From: Calocera cornea HHB12733
Taxonomy: Eukaryota > Basidiomycota > Dacrymycetes > Dacrymycetales > Dacrymycetaceae
DNA: 64,000 bases
Reading direction: 5' to 3'
NCBI GenBank assembly: GCA_001632435.1
Contig: KV424080.1
Coordinates: 1-64,000 of the forward strand
In this document: positions 33,795 through 45,367 of the stretch, in pieces
How the letters are laid out: each line of letters opens with the position of its first letter
Position numbering within the stretch: the first letter of the stretch is position 1
Made by a program: the position numbers and the translations under genes
Notes under the pieces: model-generated
The model's database searches: none
Told to the model about the DNA's origin: nothing
Seen by the model: the letters and a program-made list of their open reading frames with translations, nothing else

Positions 33795-35599
33795 TTAGAG
33801 ATGTGGGGTATAGTTTGGAAGTTCAGATTCTTCGTTCTCCTCCCGGTACTCAGCATGCAGGCGCCGGTTCAGAACGGAGACCAGCGCCTGTGTAGGTGCT
33901 CTGTCGTAGTCGTTACTGTCGAGCTGGACATCGGATGATGGCTGCGGTGTAGCAGTAGGTTCCGAGGATGCAGTCCGCGGTAACGCACGGCCCAATCTTG
34001 TCTCGCGCCTGTCCCCCGGGGAATCGCACCGTGTCTTGCTCTGCCAGAACGGTGTATACGGTGTGGCCGGTGTAGAAGGCGAATTTTGGACCACAACGGT
34101 GTTGTGATCTGTTGAGCTAGGGCCGTCTGTATATCCTCCGGACCTTGACGTGAGATTTCCGTCCGGAGTCATGGCAGTACCCCAGTATCCTGGATTGGAT
34201 GAGGTGTATGACATCGCCTGCGCCGTTGGGGGAGTGAACACTGTGGGGTTGGTGTCCAAGCTCACCGGCTGCTTGAGGTTCAGCTGACGTCGTCGCCAAA
34301 CGAAGAACCACAACAAAAACGCGATGATACACAAGGCGACCACTCCCCCAGAGACACCGCCGGCGATCGCTCCGACTGGCGTTGGATTACCGCTGGGTGT
34401 GCTGGCTGGCGCCGGTTTGGTAAGAACGAGGGCGTCGACAGTCGCACAAGGTGTACCGCTGTAGGGCTGGGATGCATTTGGTGCATTCGCATCGTAGTTC
34501 ATGAGCAGGATTGTGTACTCCTTTGAGGGGTCGAGTCCTCCTTGAAAGAACAACACTTGCTGCGACTCGCGCCACAAGTCGGAGGCATTATATACCCCAG
34601 TTATATCGTTAAGCTGGACAGTGTAAGGGCCAACATTCCAATTCAACAAGCCGAGTAGTTGGACGGCAGATGATCCTATGGTCACGAAAGTCAGTTTAAG
34701 AAGTAAACTGTTCCGCCATCAGCTCCGTACCATTGAAGGTGTAGCGTGCATTGTAGGAGGCTCCCCACTGACACAAATAGTGGCGTGTCTGGTTATAGTC
34801 CCCAACAGCATCTTCTCCCGCCGGATCGGAATAGATCCAATCTCCACCCGGCTCATATGTCCAACCGGGGTCGGTGTCGTCAATGTACTGCACCACCGCA
34901 TTTGTGCTATCGAAACAGGATGAGAACACGTCGGAATAATGTGTGGACAGCAACGCAACCCAGATATGCCCAGAGTGACAAGGCCTCCATAGAACAGGAA
35001 ATCAGCTTCTCCCTCGGCGTTCACACGAAGCGTCGCGGAGTGATTCGCGTATTCGAGCCCGGCGGCATATACCATCACCTGCCCTCCAGAACTGGCGCAC
35101 GCAGGATCAGATCCAGAACCAGCCGTCGTGATAGGATTGTTGTCGATTGTGAAGGTATAAGATGAATTGATTGGCGTGAGACAGAGGTAGATGCCCGTGC
35201 CTGTGCTCAGGTTAGACCTCAGCTGATACGGCGCCTAAATTGAAATCGACATACCTTCAAAGTTCAGCGTCACGTATGCACCATCCATGTATGTTTCTCG
35301 GAGTGGAACGCCAAGTCCAACATTCTCTATCCCAGGGCTCGGCCATACCTGTAGCTCAGAGAACGTCCCGCGCCAGCCCTGTGGTGGAAGTAATTAACAG
35401 GTGTGGCAGCTTCGCAGTGGAGAGGACGTACATTAGCAGGATCTCCATGATCATCGGCGGCAGATCCGTCCCGGAACGGTTCGTAGCTAACAAAGAGAAC
35501 GCATTCAGAAGCCTTACAGAGCGGTTACATTGCAATGGCGAACAGGAAGGTGGGACTCGAGCTGGTCAAGGAGATATTGTACGGCGTCAAGTTGGTCAT
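33795..35599 (-). CDS. TM-PY family single-pass membrane protein, copy F
   Basis: Start MTNLTPYNISLTSSSPTF at 35599, then SYEPFRDGSAADDHGDPAN, GWRGTFSELQVWPSPGIENV, PLRETYMDGAYVTLNFEG, the first-domain core with FYGGLVTLGISG, then DDTDPGWTYEPGGDWIYSDP. The last exon has SSAVQLLGLLNWNVGPYTVQ, DLWRESQQVLFFQGGLDPSK and the helix GAIAGGVSGGVVALCIIAFL followed by WRRRQ. The tail ends in SVLNRRLHAEYREENEE and LPNY plus four residues. Its closest relative in the window is copy G, 10 kb away on the opposite strand. Confidence 0.88.
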
Positions 35600-36229
35600 G
35601 ACGACAATTTTGGCAATTCAATAACGCAGAGGGAACAGATAGCACAGCTGCCAGTAAATGAGAGCCTTAGCAAGAAGGCTGCGATATGGAGATGGGGGGT
35701 GCGAGTGAGTTGAAGGCAGCCAAGAACCAGAGCAGTGTCCGAGTGCTGGCAATGCATGCTCGTCGCAGTCGAGACGTTCGTTCGAGCTCCAACCATCGCA
35801 TCCACCCTCCTTACCGATAGCTGTGCGACGATATGGCCTCATGGGCGTAGAGACGGTTTCCGAGGACTATGCAAACGATCATTCGCACAGGTAAAGACGA
35901 AAGTATCAGAAGGTCGCTGTTGATGGAACAGCTATGCATCTGCCAGCACAGATGCCGACGCGCCCTGACGGTTCCGTGCGGAAGCAAATGGCTTCGGGCA
36001 GACGCTCCGCCGACCCGTTATGCCCCAGGACAACGGCCACCCATCGAGTCACTTAGAAGTCGCCGGGAGCTTCGACTACCCCCACAGGACCTTGCTATCT
36101 AGGATGTAGCGTGAAAGTGGTATCGTGATGTTCATTCCCTTCGCAGGTCAAGATGTTCTATAAATTACAATAACCTCCTAGATCCTCCAACACCTTGATT
36201 TGCAGGAGGGCAGCCCGTTATAAGTGCGA
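35600..36229. other. Intergenic between TM-PY copy F and sulfate permease copy 2
   Basis: Promoter side of copy F. No gene seen. Confidence 0.5.
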
Positions 36230-38658
36230 TCATTTCTGCTCACCCTCAACCTGGAGATCCGGGAAGAACTTGTGCTCCTCCGCACTCCGTACCGCCGTCG
36301 ACAGGTCAAAGTGGAAATACGGCGTCAGGGTGCTGACAATCGGCGCCTCGAAGTCGGTCGTGCTGCTGTTCGCGCTCTGCGCCGGCTTCTCATCGCCCAG
36401 GCTTTCCCTGGGCGATAGCGCCTCCTCATCCTGCCGCCGTGAGGGCGCTCCTTGCCGAGCGGGGAACTCATCACCGGGACCCCACTGTGCATCCTCTTGA
36501 GGTGGGACAACGGGTGCGATCTCGACCGGCAAGCTGCGACCCGGCTTGCCCACTCCAAATCCACCCGCAATAAGCGCCCGGCGGATCCACGGTGACAGGA
36601 TGCCTGCGAAGTGGAATTCCACCTGTGCGTCTGCCCAGCGCTCAAGCTCAGAACGCAGGTCGACCAGGTTCTGCACCGCCGTCGTGTCGATCTGCGACAC
36701 GGCCGAGAAGTCGAGCACGACCGCGTGCAGGATCGGCTTGCTCGCGTCTAGCACTGCGGGGTCCGGCTGGCCCGGCCGGGGACCAGGGTCGTTCCAGGGT
36801 CTGTCGGAAGCCTTGACGCCGCTCATATCCCGTCCGCGGCGGGTGAGCTCCTTCGCGTGATCAACGATCATCTGGTTGATCCGGCTGCTGTTCGGGTACG
36901 TGAAGCTCTCCTCGAACCGGTAGATGATGATCCCAGGCGGGGGCGCCTCGACCTTCAGGGTCGGGTTCATCACGTGACCCTCACGGTCCAGGGGCACCCA
37001 CACCTCACGCACGAGATTCTCCCCCTCCTTGCCGTTCTGGCTGCTGGTCCCATCGGCACGCACAGTGACGCGGCCAAGGAAGTGGCCGCGCGGGCGGGCT
37101 ATGCGGACGAGGAGGAGCGCGGCGGAGCAGCAGATGGCCGTGTAGATCCCGTTCTCGAGACCGCCCAACACCGTGACGAGCACGGCTGCAGCCCAGATGA
37201 TGAACTCGAGGGGAGAGACCCGCCAGAAGGTGTACACCTGCGCGGGTTTTGCCACGAGGTCCATGACGGCGTGGATGATGACCGCAGACAGGCCGGCCTT
37301 GGGGATCCAGAAGAAGGCGTCGGTCAGGCCATACAGAGCGACGATGACGACTACGCCTGTAAACCAGCCCGCGGCGGGCGTGCGCACGCCGGACTTGGCC
37401 TTGAGCGCAGAGCGGGAGAAGGAACCTGTCGACGGGTACGCGTTGAAGCAGGAGCCGACAGTGTTCGTCACGCCGATGGCGATCAGCTCCTGGTTCGGGT
37501 TGATCTTGTACCCGTTCACGCGGCCGAACGACTTGGAGATGGCGATGTGCTCCAGGAGCAAAATGATCGTCGCTACTGGGAGCTCGCCCGCGAGTGCCGA
37601 GAGCAACTTGCGGTCGATCACGGGCTGACCGACATTCTGGAAGCCGCGAGGGACGGTGAGGAGGATGGAGATGGGGTACTTGCCCGACTTCGAGACGCGC
37701 GTGCGACAGTACAGCCACGCTGCGAGCGTGAGGATGATGACGACGAAGCCGTTGCGGAGGTTGGTGAGGAAGAAGGCGGCGCGGCGGAAGCGCGGGTGCC
37801 GGTCAGCGAGGCGCTGCAGGCCCCAGCGGATAAAGTAGAGGAAGGCAAGCGCGGGCACGCCCCACGCCGCATCGAGCGTCGAGCTGGGCAGGTACTTGAG
37901 CGTGTTGATCAGCACTCGGTACGTTGCCGCGCGGGTGCTGTCGGTTTGTCAGTACTTGTCACAGGGATAGAGGGAACAGTGCGCACTCAAAGAGATTCTG
38001 GGTCCCGAACAACTGCGGCAGCTGACCGGTGGCAATGTTCAGCGCCGAGCCGGTCATGAAGCCTGATACTGCGGGAGCCGGGATGAACTCGACGAGCCAC
38101 CCAAGTCTGAGCAGACCGATTCCAAGAACGATAAACCCTGCCATGAACGCCACGGTCGTCGCAATCTGCTGGTGGGACCACTCGTTGCCGTACTGCGAGG
38201 TGACATGGGAGATGATCGTCGCCGTCTCGAGTGACATGACGGCCACAGGCCCGATGGAGACATCCTTGGAGGTAGCGAAGAAGGCATAGACGAAGACACC
38301 GACAAAGGACGAGTACAGTCCGTACTGCGCGTCGAGCGTGGCAATCTGGGCGTACGACATGCTCTGCGGGACGAGCACAAGGCCGACGGTGATGCCGGCA
38401 ATGAGATCGCCCGTGAGCCAGCCGAGGTTGTACCGGCCTATCCACTGGAGGAAGGGGAAGAGCTGCACAAAGTAGTCGATCACCTGAGTCTTGTGTCAGC
38501 ATCGTGTGCGTAAGATGGTGGGTCGGGGTACGCACCTCAGCCTTGGGGTCGCGCGACAGGCTCTTGATGTAGTCCACGGAGGAGACGACGGGTGGGGAGG
38601 TCTCGGGGGCTCCCACTATGCGCTTCGAAACCCTCTTGATTCTTTCGACGAAGGTCAT
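36230..38658 (-). CDS. Sulfate permease (SulP family) with STAS domain, copy 2
   Basis: Same three-exon structure as copy 1, with very few residue differences (exon 1 MTFVERIKRVSKRIVGAPE). SulP signatures LYSSFVGVFVYAFFATSKDV and SIGPVAVMSL, and the STAS domain VLDFSAVSQIDTTAVQNLVD, are intact. The C-terminus is longer: EEHKFFPDLQVEGEQK. A three-residue insertion (PAVLDASK against PADASK) separates the copies before the STAS domain. Plasma-membrane sulfate uptake by family. The near identity over coding and promoter sequence shows a recent duplication or ongoing gene conversion. Confidence 0.93.
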
Positions 38659-38740
38659 CTTGCTGCGGCTCTTGCGAGGAGTGTGCAGCGGCGGTGGAGG
38701 AAGAGCACTCGGGGTCCAGTACTGCCCACCAGGTGCGCGC

Positions 38741-38749
38741 TCTATATAG
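38741..38749 (-). promoter_or_regulatory. TATA box of sulfate permease copy 2
   Basis: CTATATAGA on the minus strand about 85 bp before the start codon, within a GCGCTCTATATAGCCGGCG-type block shared with copy 1. Confidence 0.6.
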
Positions 38750-38855
38750 CCGGCGCTCTCTGAACGCTACGCTGAAATACTGCAAGTGGAAAGGCGCAAT
38801 CGGCCCTGGTACGGGCGGAGCGGGGGGTCACGGCGGAGGGCACAAGGCCGTGGCG

Positions 38856-38863
38856 TGATGTCA
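38856..38863. promoter_or_regulatory. TGATGTCA, candidate CYS3/Met4-type bZIP site, SulP copy 2
   Basis: Same octamer and nearly the same distance to the start codon (198 bp) as in copy 1, within the conserved sentence TGGCGTGATGTCAGCCT. Confidence 0.45.
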
Positions 38864-40229
38864 GCCTCGTGCTTCCCGATTCAAGATTCAAACCAGAGCG
38901 GTCTGAATAGAGTTTCTTTCCGCAGGGGCTGCAATCAGAACTATCGGGCGTCTTCAGGCACCAGAAAGTGCGGCGGTTTGGAATCGCTTCTGAGTCAAGG
39001 TGGGTCGGCGCTCGAGCTGCGGGGCTGGCTATGCACCTCAGCTCTTTCTCCTCGGTGATCGGTGCTTCGCAGAATGACAGACTGAGTGGCTGCACGTCTC
39101 TCCCATTCCGTTTAAATACACAGCCTTCTCCGTGTTGAGGGAATTCCCGTGTTTGTGGCCGATTGCATTTTTTGGAGTGAGCGGAATGAGGTAATGGGTG
39201 GCTGTTGCGCGACTGGGGAGGAGGATTGCGCAATGTGGCGGTTACGTGTGCCATTCCCAGGGTCTCCTTCGCCACTCGCACAGGGGAGGGATGGCATGAT
39301 CAGGGGCGGGGGCGGTGCTGCCATAGCACGCCTTTATTTAATCGTCCTCCACCACGTGAAAAGGCCCCCTCCCGGGCATGTTCGGGGTGGGGGTCTCACC
39401 CAGACCGGCTCCCACATGACATAATCACCCCAAACTTCAAACAGTTTCCTTCTCTCACCGGTCGATTCGGAAACGAGATGAGATTGATCGCCCCCGATCC
39501 TATCTCATCTCTCAGTACCCCGAGTCCAGCGTCCCGCAAACCATGGCCGCCCTCAATGAAGATGGCGCAATTCGCACCAAAGCTCGCGCTCTCCCAGCCT
39601 CCGTTTCTACTTTCTTTCTTCGCTGCGGGCGATCGCTGCAGAGAAAACTGAAAGACCCTAAAGGTGCTTGGCGTGTGGGGTGTGTGGGTCGGTGGCACCT
39701 GACTCCGACGGTAGTGGCCAGTCCCTTCCTGACTCCATCACATGCTGGACACGCGAGATGGGTAAGAGTCTAGCGCCGTGACTCGTTCGGAGTGGAGCCG
39801 GACTATCCTTTGGGAACAGGCACTAGCGATCTGGCTCCATATCTCCCTCACCTTCTTGCGGTCGCGCAAAAGCACTCCATGATCGCGACGTCCACGACAG
39901 AACATCTGCGCCGAATCGGAATGCAGCGGCGTGCCGCGTGCAGGCCCCAGCACCCGTCGCCGCCGCCGCGCGCTGTCCAGCGGGAGGTCTGTCTCTGTTT
40001 GATGCTCATGCACATCCGTCCGATTATCCGGTGCCCTGGTAAACTACTTGCCGGGTTCCTGCTGACTCTGGGTTCCCGAGGTACACACGTTGTTTAAACT
40101 GGCAGCCCTGCTACCCTCAAGTCCAGAGCCTTTCAGAGCACCACGGTTGTCTTTTTTCGATGTCACGATCGATACCAATTGTGCCTGGTAACTAGCAGTA
40201 TTGCGGTCAAACTCCTCCAAGCGCTTCAT
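38864..40229. other. Distal promoter of sulfate permease copy 2 and intergenic
   Basis: Similarity to the copy 1 promoter runs to about 39080. The rest shows only short unsupported frames. Confidence 0.5.
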
Positions 40230-41613
40230 TCAAGGGGTGGCGTCCTTATCCCGCGCGGTGAATGTGGCTTCCCGAATATTGAGCATTATTCTAGCAGGGA
40301 CCACAACTGCCAGAGCTCGATGAATGCATTGGTAGCTCGGCCAGTTGGTTGACTAGGCATTGAGAATCAGGTACAGAAGTGACTCTGAAGGCTAGGCATG
40401 CATGCGGATCTGGGGGATTGCCATCGAGGCACAGAGCAATGAGGTCGCTACGTAAGCTTAAGCCAAGGTGACTCGATGTACGATGCGAGTGGTGCTCACC
40501 AAGAAGGGCTGCGGAAGCTAGAAAGGCTGTGTAGACAGTATCAGCAACAAGATCGTGAGGTTAAGAGACGCAATACACCATCTCGGTAGAGCACCGATGT
40601 CAAGTCAAAGCTCCAACGATGTACTTAAAGAGAGCGAGTCAGCCAATGCCAGAACTGAAGGGTCAGACATGACTTACAATGTTGCACCCCGCGGAGAACT
40701 GTGGCGAGGAATATCACTAGCAAAGAGAGATCAAGCCATTTGATGGGAGATTGAATGTGGGCGATATTACATACTGAGTTCATATACTTCGTACACAATG
40801 TAAAGCTGAGTTATGACAGTTGCTGAAGTCTCTGGTGCCAGAGCATAACAGGCGGGGATTGCATCGATGGCCTCGGGGAGCACTTTGATGTTTCCAAATG
40901 AGTGACCGTGCAAAAACAAACTCAACCCGCCTTACCCAGAAGTGTTGTCATGAAGGTGGTGACCGTGTGGATCCCCACACCGATCTCGACCAATAGGGCC
41001 ACGCAGATAATGAAAGCCCAAGGATAGCTGCGATTCCAGATTGCCCATGTGCGCAGCCCAATAACCGCACATGGCAGGATTGTGCCTAAGAATTCCATAA
41101 CTGGGAGAAGCGCGCCATAAGTAGAGTTCTTAACAAATGGTATAACATGTTGAACCTACCAGTTATCACACCAAAAGCTACCGTACAGAGTGACGCTGAA
41201 GGGAATTTGTCGGGCAAAATGTAGGCTAGGAAAAGTCCAGTCAGGCTCTCGGGTGGAAGCTCCGACGTACCCCAGGTGAGGATTGGGAGGTCTAAAAAGA
41301 CCACGTAGCGCACCAACAGAAAGAGTACTTTTCCAGGTGTCCAGGGTGCATTCCATATGGACCGCATCTCTTGGCTGAATGTTGGAAGATAGTCGTAGGT
41401 CTGCAACATATTTCCTAAGCTTCTGAGACAAGCGGGACGTTTGGACAGATGGACCACAAAAGCCATGCATGCAGCTATTTAACAATCAAACACTTGGTTA
41501 GTATAGATCACGCAAGTGAGTTCAGAGTAGGACGCCTACCGAGGAGGGTCTGGTAGTGGGCAGCGCAATACTCCACTGAGCCAGGAAAGATCTCAGCGGA
41601 AAAACATAAACAT
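40230..41613 (-). CDS. DUF6533 membrane protein, copy 3 (one splice donor looks broken)
   Basis: Start MFMFSAEIFPGSVEYCAAHY at 41613. Core TYDYLPTFSQEMRSIWNAPW then PGKVLFLLVRYVVFL. Later exons: GLRTWAIWNRSYPWAFIICV, ACYALAPETSATVITQLYIV, KWLDLSLLVIFLATVLRGVQ, SVLYRDG, AFLASAALL and NWPSYQCIHRALAVVVPARI before ATP and the stop at 40230. Where copy 1 has CAG then GTCTG, this copy has CAG then ATCCG (donor position 40408-40409). Unless another donor is used, translation would stop seven codons further on, losing the last segment. Otherwise the frame is kept. Confidence 0.68.
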
Positions 41614-42285
41614 ACTACTGTAGCCGGCTGTGGAGGTGGATACCCCACTGTGTTCCCGTCACTATCCATTCTGGAGCGCCGCGGCGATGTATGGTAGGCG
41701 ATCGAAAGACCTTGTCGTATTTTATATTCTGTTGCAACAACAGCACGACTCTGTAGTCTAGAAGGGTGAGTGTTTTGCGCTGAGTGGCGTTGTCAATGAA
41801 GCGACCCAAAGAACGAGGGAGCACGTTGGATAACAAGCAACGGATATGACTATAGCGGAGAGGGAAGTAGAGCAACGACGAATGATAGCAGTCCTTGTGT
41901 CTGTATGGTGTACACGGCTCATGTAGAGAACAGTCTCAACACTGCTACCGTATAACCTGTTGACGGTGTCACATCCGCAGGCCGCCGGCAGTGCCCAATA
42001 CACCATTCAGTGCGTTCATCTCAATGTGTTATCCTCGGAAGGAGCGAGGCCGAGAAGTTGCACAGCGAGGATAAAGTTCGGATCAGGACCCCAGGGAAGG
42101 GATCTGGAGATGTTATCGAGTAAAGTCTCGTGACAATGTGGAGTCAAGCAGTTGTTGCCGTCACTGGGAAGTCAAAGCACACTGCTTTTATGTCGAGCAA
42201 GCTGTGTGGACCTTCAATGACAGCTGCCGTATCCTTCAGAAAGACCGCAAGGATTAGATCAAGTGGATTGACTTGTGCTGCCTTG
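41614..42285. other. Intergenic, no gene recognised
   Basis: Promoter side of DUF6533 copy 3. No supported frame. Confidence 0.45.
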
Positions 42286-42405
42286 AAATGCACGACCGAC
42301 TTCGACGTGGCCCTCCGCAGCTGTTTGACGCCGTACTTCCAACTCGACCTTTTGATGGCCGTGCGGAGCGCAGAACCACACGCTCCAGCCGGATCTCCAG
42401 TTTGA
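42286..42405 (+). pseudogene. C-terminal tail of a dead sulfate permease
   Basis: Plus-strand reading gives TTDFDVALRSCLTPYFQLDL then LMAVRSAEPHAPAGSPV and a stop. It aligns with TTDFEAPIVSTLTPYFHFDL then STAVRSAEEHKF of the two intact permeases. No STAS or membrane part could be recognised upstream. It is in the orientation opposite to SulP copies 1 and 2. Confidence 0.78.
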
Positions 42406-43495
42406 GGACCAGCAGCGTCGTGAATGAGGGGGATATCTCTGGGCAATGTCATAGGAATTGAATGTGATTGTCCTGTGCAAGCCCATGAGGGCCGTACCAA
42501 AACTCCGCGCTAACGGATGTATTTAGGTCGAGGGTCTGTGCGCCAGCCCCTGATTCCCAACAAGATCGCACAGCAAACGGGCCGCGCACCTGCAAAAGTG
42601 AGATATTGGAGTAAGTTATCCATGAGTTTAATGTAATGACATCTTGCCCTAACAAGTCAATGAATAGCATGATAGCACTGTGATGGCACATCTTCAAGAC
42701 GACTGACCTGGGACGCCAGGCTCTGCGGCTGGAATTCGGATGATTCTACTGTGCCATGGTGGTCGGTGCACTCCTTCCGGCTATGTTCACGGATTCGCTT
42801 CCGCCTCGCACGGACAGCGCATCATGTGAAACTGTTCGTGTGAGCACATGCAAGCTCTTCCATCAACGTCGACATTCTGATGTTTTCCTCCTTATTTGCG
42901 CAGTCCCATGGATGATGGAGAGCTGATCAGATGCAATAAAAGTCCTTACGGATGCGGTACTAGTTAAACATTGGTCTGCACTCGCAGGCAGGCACTGTAT
43001 ACGGCATCATGGGTATGTACACAGCTCAAATCCACCCGAGGATCAAACGTCTCGCAGGGTTTTGTACAGGATCACGTCGACTCATCTCGGGACCGTAGCC
43101 TTGGCACAAATTGCTTCCGACCACTGACTCTGGAGTCTGGTACCGCCGGTGTTCGTTTTGATCGGTGACGTTCGCATGCCTGGAAAGTATCGGCCCGACC
43201 ACAATATTCCTTTCCCTAATGGGCGGATGCTACGCACATTCCGGGCTCGTGGGATCACACGGCTGCACAGCTGTTGATAACGCGGGGGGGATGCGATGGT
43301 GGGAGCTCGAAATGGGAGCTCGAAACGTCTCAATTGCAGCGCACTGGACAGGCATTGCTCGTCGGTGGCCGCCTTCAACGCACTTGCACCTCCCGTCTAC
43401 ATATCGGCAGCTTCCGACCACGCCGCCTTCTTGGCTGCTAAGCTATCAGCTTCCTCTGAGGTACGGAAGCACGCGCCTCGTCGTCGACTATCGAT
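42406..43495. other. Intergenic, no gene recognised
   Basis: Lies between the dead permease tail and TM-PY copy G. No supported frame; upstream region of copy G. Confidence 0.45.
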
Positions 43496-45367
43496 ATGGA
43501 TAGCTTGACGCCGTACAACATCTCCTTGAACAGTTCGAGCCCCACCTTCATGTTCGTCTGCCAACTTCAATGCTTCTGTCTGTTGGCTGATATGCGCTTA
43601 TCATCAGATATGAGCCGTTTCGGGATGGATCTGCCGCCCTCGATCATGGCGATCCTGCAGGAGTGCGTCCTCTCCAGTGCGAAGCTGTCCGCTCAGTCGC
43701 TAACAGGACCGACGCAAGGGCTGGCGCGGGACGTTCTCTGAGGTTCAAGTCTGGCCCAATCCTGGGATAGAGAATGTTGGACTTGGTGTCCCCCTCCGCG
43801 AAACATACCTGGATGGTGCAAACGTGACGCTCAACTTCGAGGGTGTGTCGTTCTTATCCAGGCTCCACATCAGCTGAGGTCTGAGCACAATGCAGGCACA
43901 GGCATTTACCTATGTCTCACACCAATAAATGCATCATATACCTTCACAGTTGATGACAATCCAATCACGACAACTGCTTCTGGATCCGACCCTGCATGCG
44001 CCAATTCCGGAGCACATGTGACGGTGTACGCCTCCGGCCTCGAGTACAACAATCACTCTGCGACGCTTCGCGTGAACGCAGAGGAAGAAACCGAGTTCCT
44101 GTTCTATGGGGGTGTTGTTACTGTTGGAATGTCAGGGTCTGTGGTTACTTGCCTGCCCTTGTTCCATGTTCTCATCCAGCTTCGACAGTCCAAATTCGGT
44201 GGTACAGTACATCGACGACACCGACCCTGGCTGGACGTATGAACCGGGTGGAGCATGGAAATACTCTGCTCCCGCGGGCAACGATGCTGTAGGAGACTAC
44301 AACGAAACACGCCACTATGTTTGTGGATATGGCGCCAACAACAACGCACGCTATACGTTCAATGGTACGGATCTTTCGGTAGAACGGTCCGCCTTTCCTG
44401 CTGACTGCTGAACGTGCCGGTCATAGGAGCATCTGCTGTCCAATTGCTTGGGATGCTTAACTGGAATCTTGGCCCTTATACCATTCAGCTTGATGAGATG
44501 ATCTGGGTATACAATGCCTCCGATTTGTGGCGCGAGTCTCAGCAAGTGCTCTTCTTCCAAGCAGGACTCGATCCGACGAAGGACTACACCATCGTGCTCA
44601 TGAACTACGACTCGAATGCACCAAATGCGTCCCAACCGTACAGCGGTGTACCTTGTACGACTATTGACGCCCTCGTCCTCATCAAAGCGGAGCCGCCCAG
44701 TACACCCAGCGGCAGTTCAACACCAGCGGGAACGACCGCACCCAGCGGAAGTCCAACCCAAGCAAAAACGTTCCCACCGAGCGATGCTCCCACAGTGACA
44801 TCAGTAGGAGCAATCGCAGGCGGCGTCTGTGGGGCCGCAGTTGCCTTGGGTATCATCGCACTCCTGCTCTGGTTCGTCGTTCGGCGACGACGTCAGCTTA
44901 GACTCAGACGGGCAGCAAGCTACCATATCAACCTCGTGCCAAATACCTCATCTTCTCGAGGATACCGAGATACAGCGACAACTCCGGACGACGCCATTGC
45001 TTCAAGTGTGCCGGTGTCCCTTGGATATGCAGGTGGCCGTAGTCCGACCGACCGAACAACGCGTGATGCCAAATACTTCCCGTCAACACCGTCCACGCCA
45101 GGTACGCCATTCCACCAGAGTCAGACGCGGCGTGAGACGGTCTCAGCCGAAGAGCGCCCGACAGTTCTGGACGGCGCTTCACAACGGACTCCGTCTTCGG
45201 AACCTCCCTCCGCAACTCATCCGTCATCCGACGTCCAGACCGACAACGATTACTTCGACAGGGCCACTACACAGACGCTGGTCTCCGTTTTGAACAGGCG
45301 CTTGCATGCTGAGTACCGAGAGGAGAATGAAGAGCCCGAACTCCCAGACTACACCTCTCATCTCTAA
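43496..45367 (+). CDS. TM-PY family single-pass membrane protein, copy G
   Basis: Start MDSLTPYNISLNSSSPTF at 43496. The first intron (donor GTTCGT, end CATCAG) joins to IYEPFRDGSAALDHGDPAG. Then GWRGTFSEVQVWPNPGIENV, PLRETYLDGANVTLNFEG, YTFTVDDNPITTT...YNNHSATLRVN...YGGVVTVGMSG, DDTDPGWTYEPGGAWKYSAP and YVCGYGANNNARYTFNG. The last exon has SAVQLLGMLNWNLGPYTIQL, DLWRESQQVLFFQAGLDPTK, helix GAIAGGVCGAAVALGIIALL with RRRR, and a tail ending SVLNRRLHAEYREENEE, LPDY plus four residues. The only plus-strand member; closest to copy F. Confidence 0.88.
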
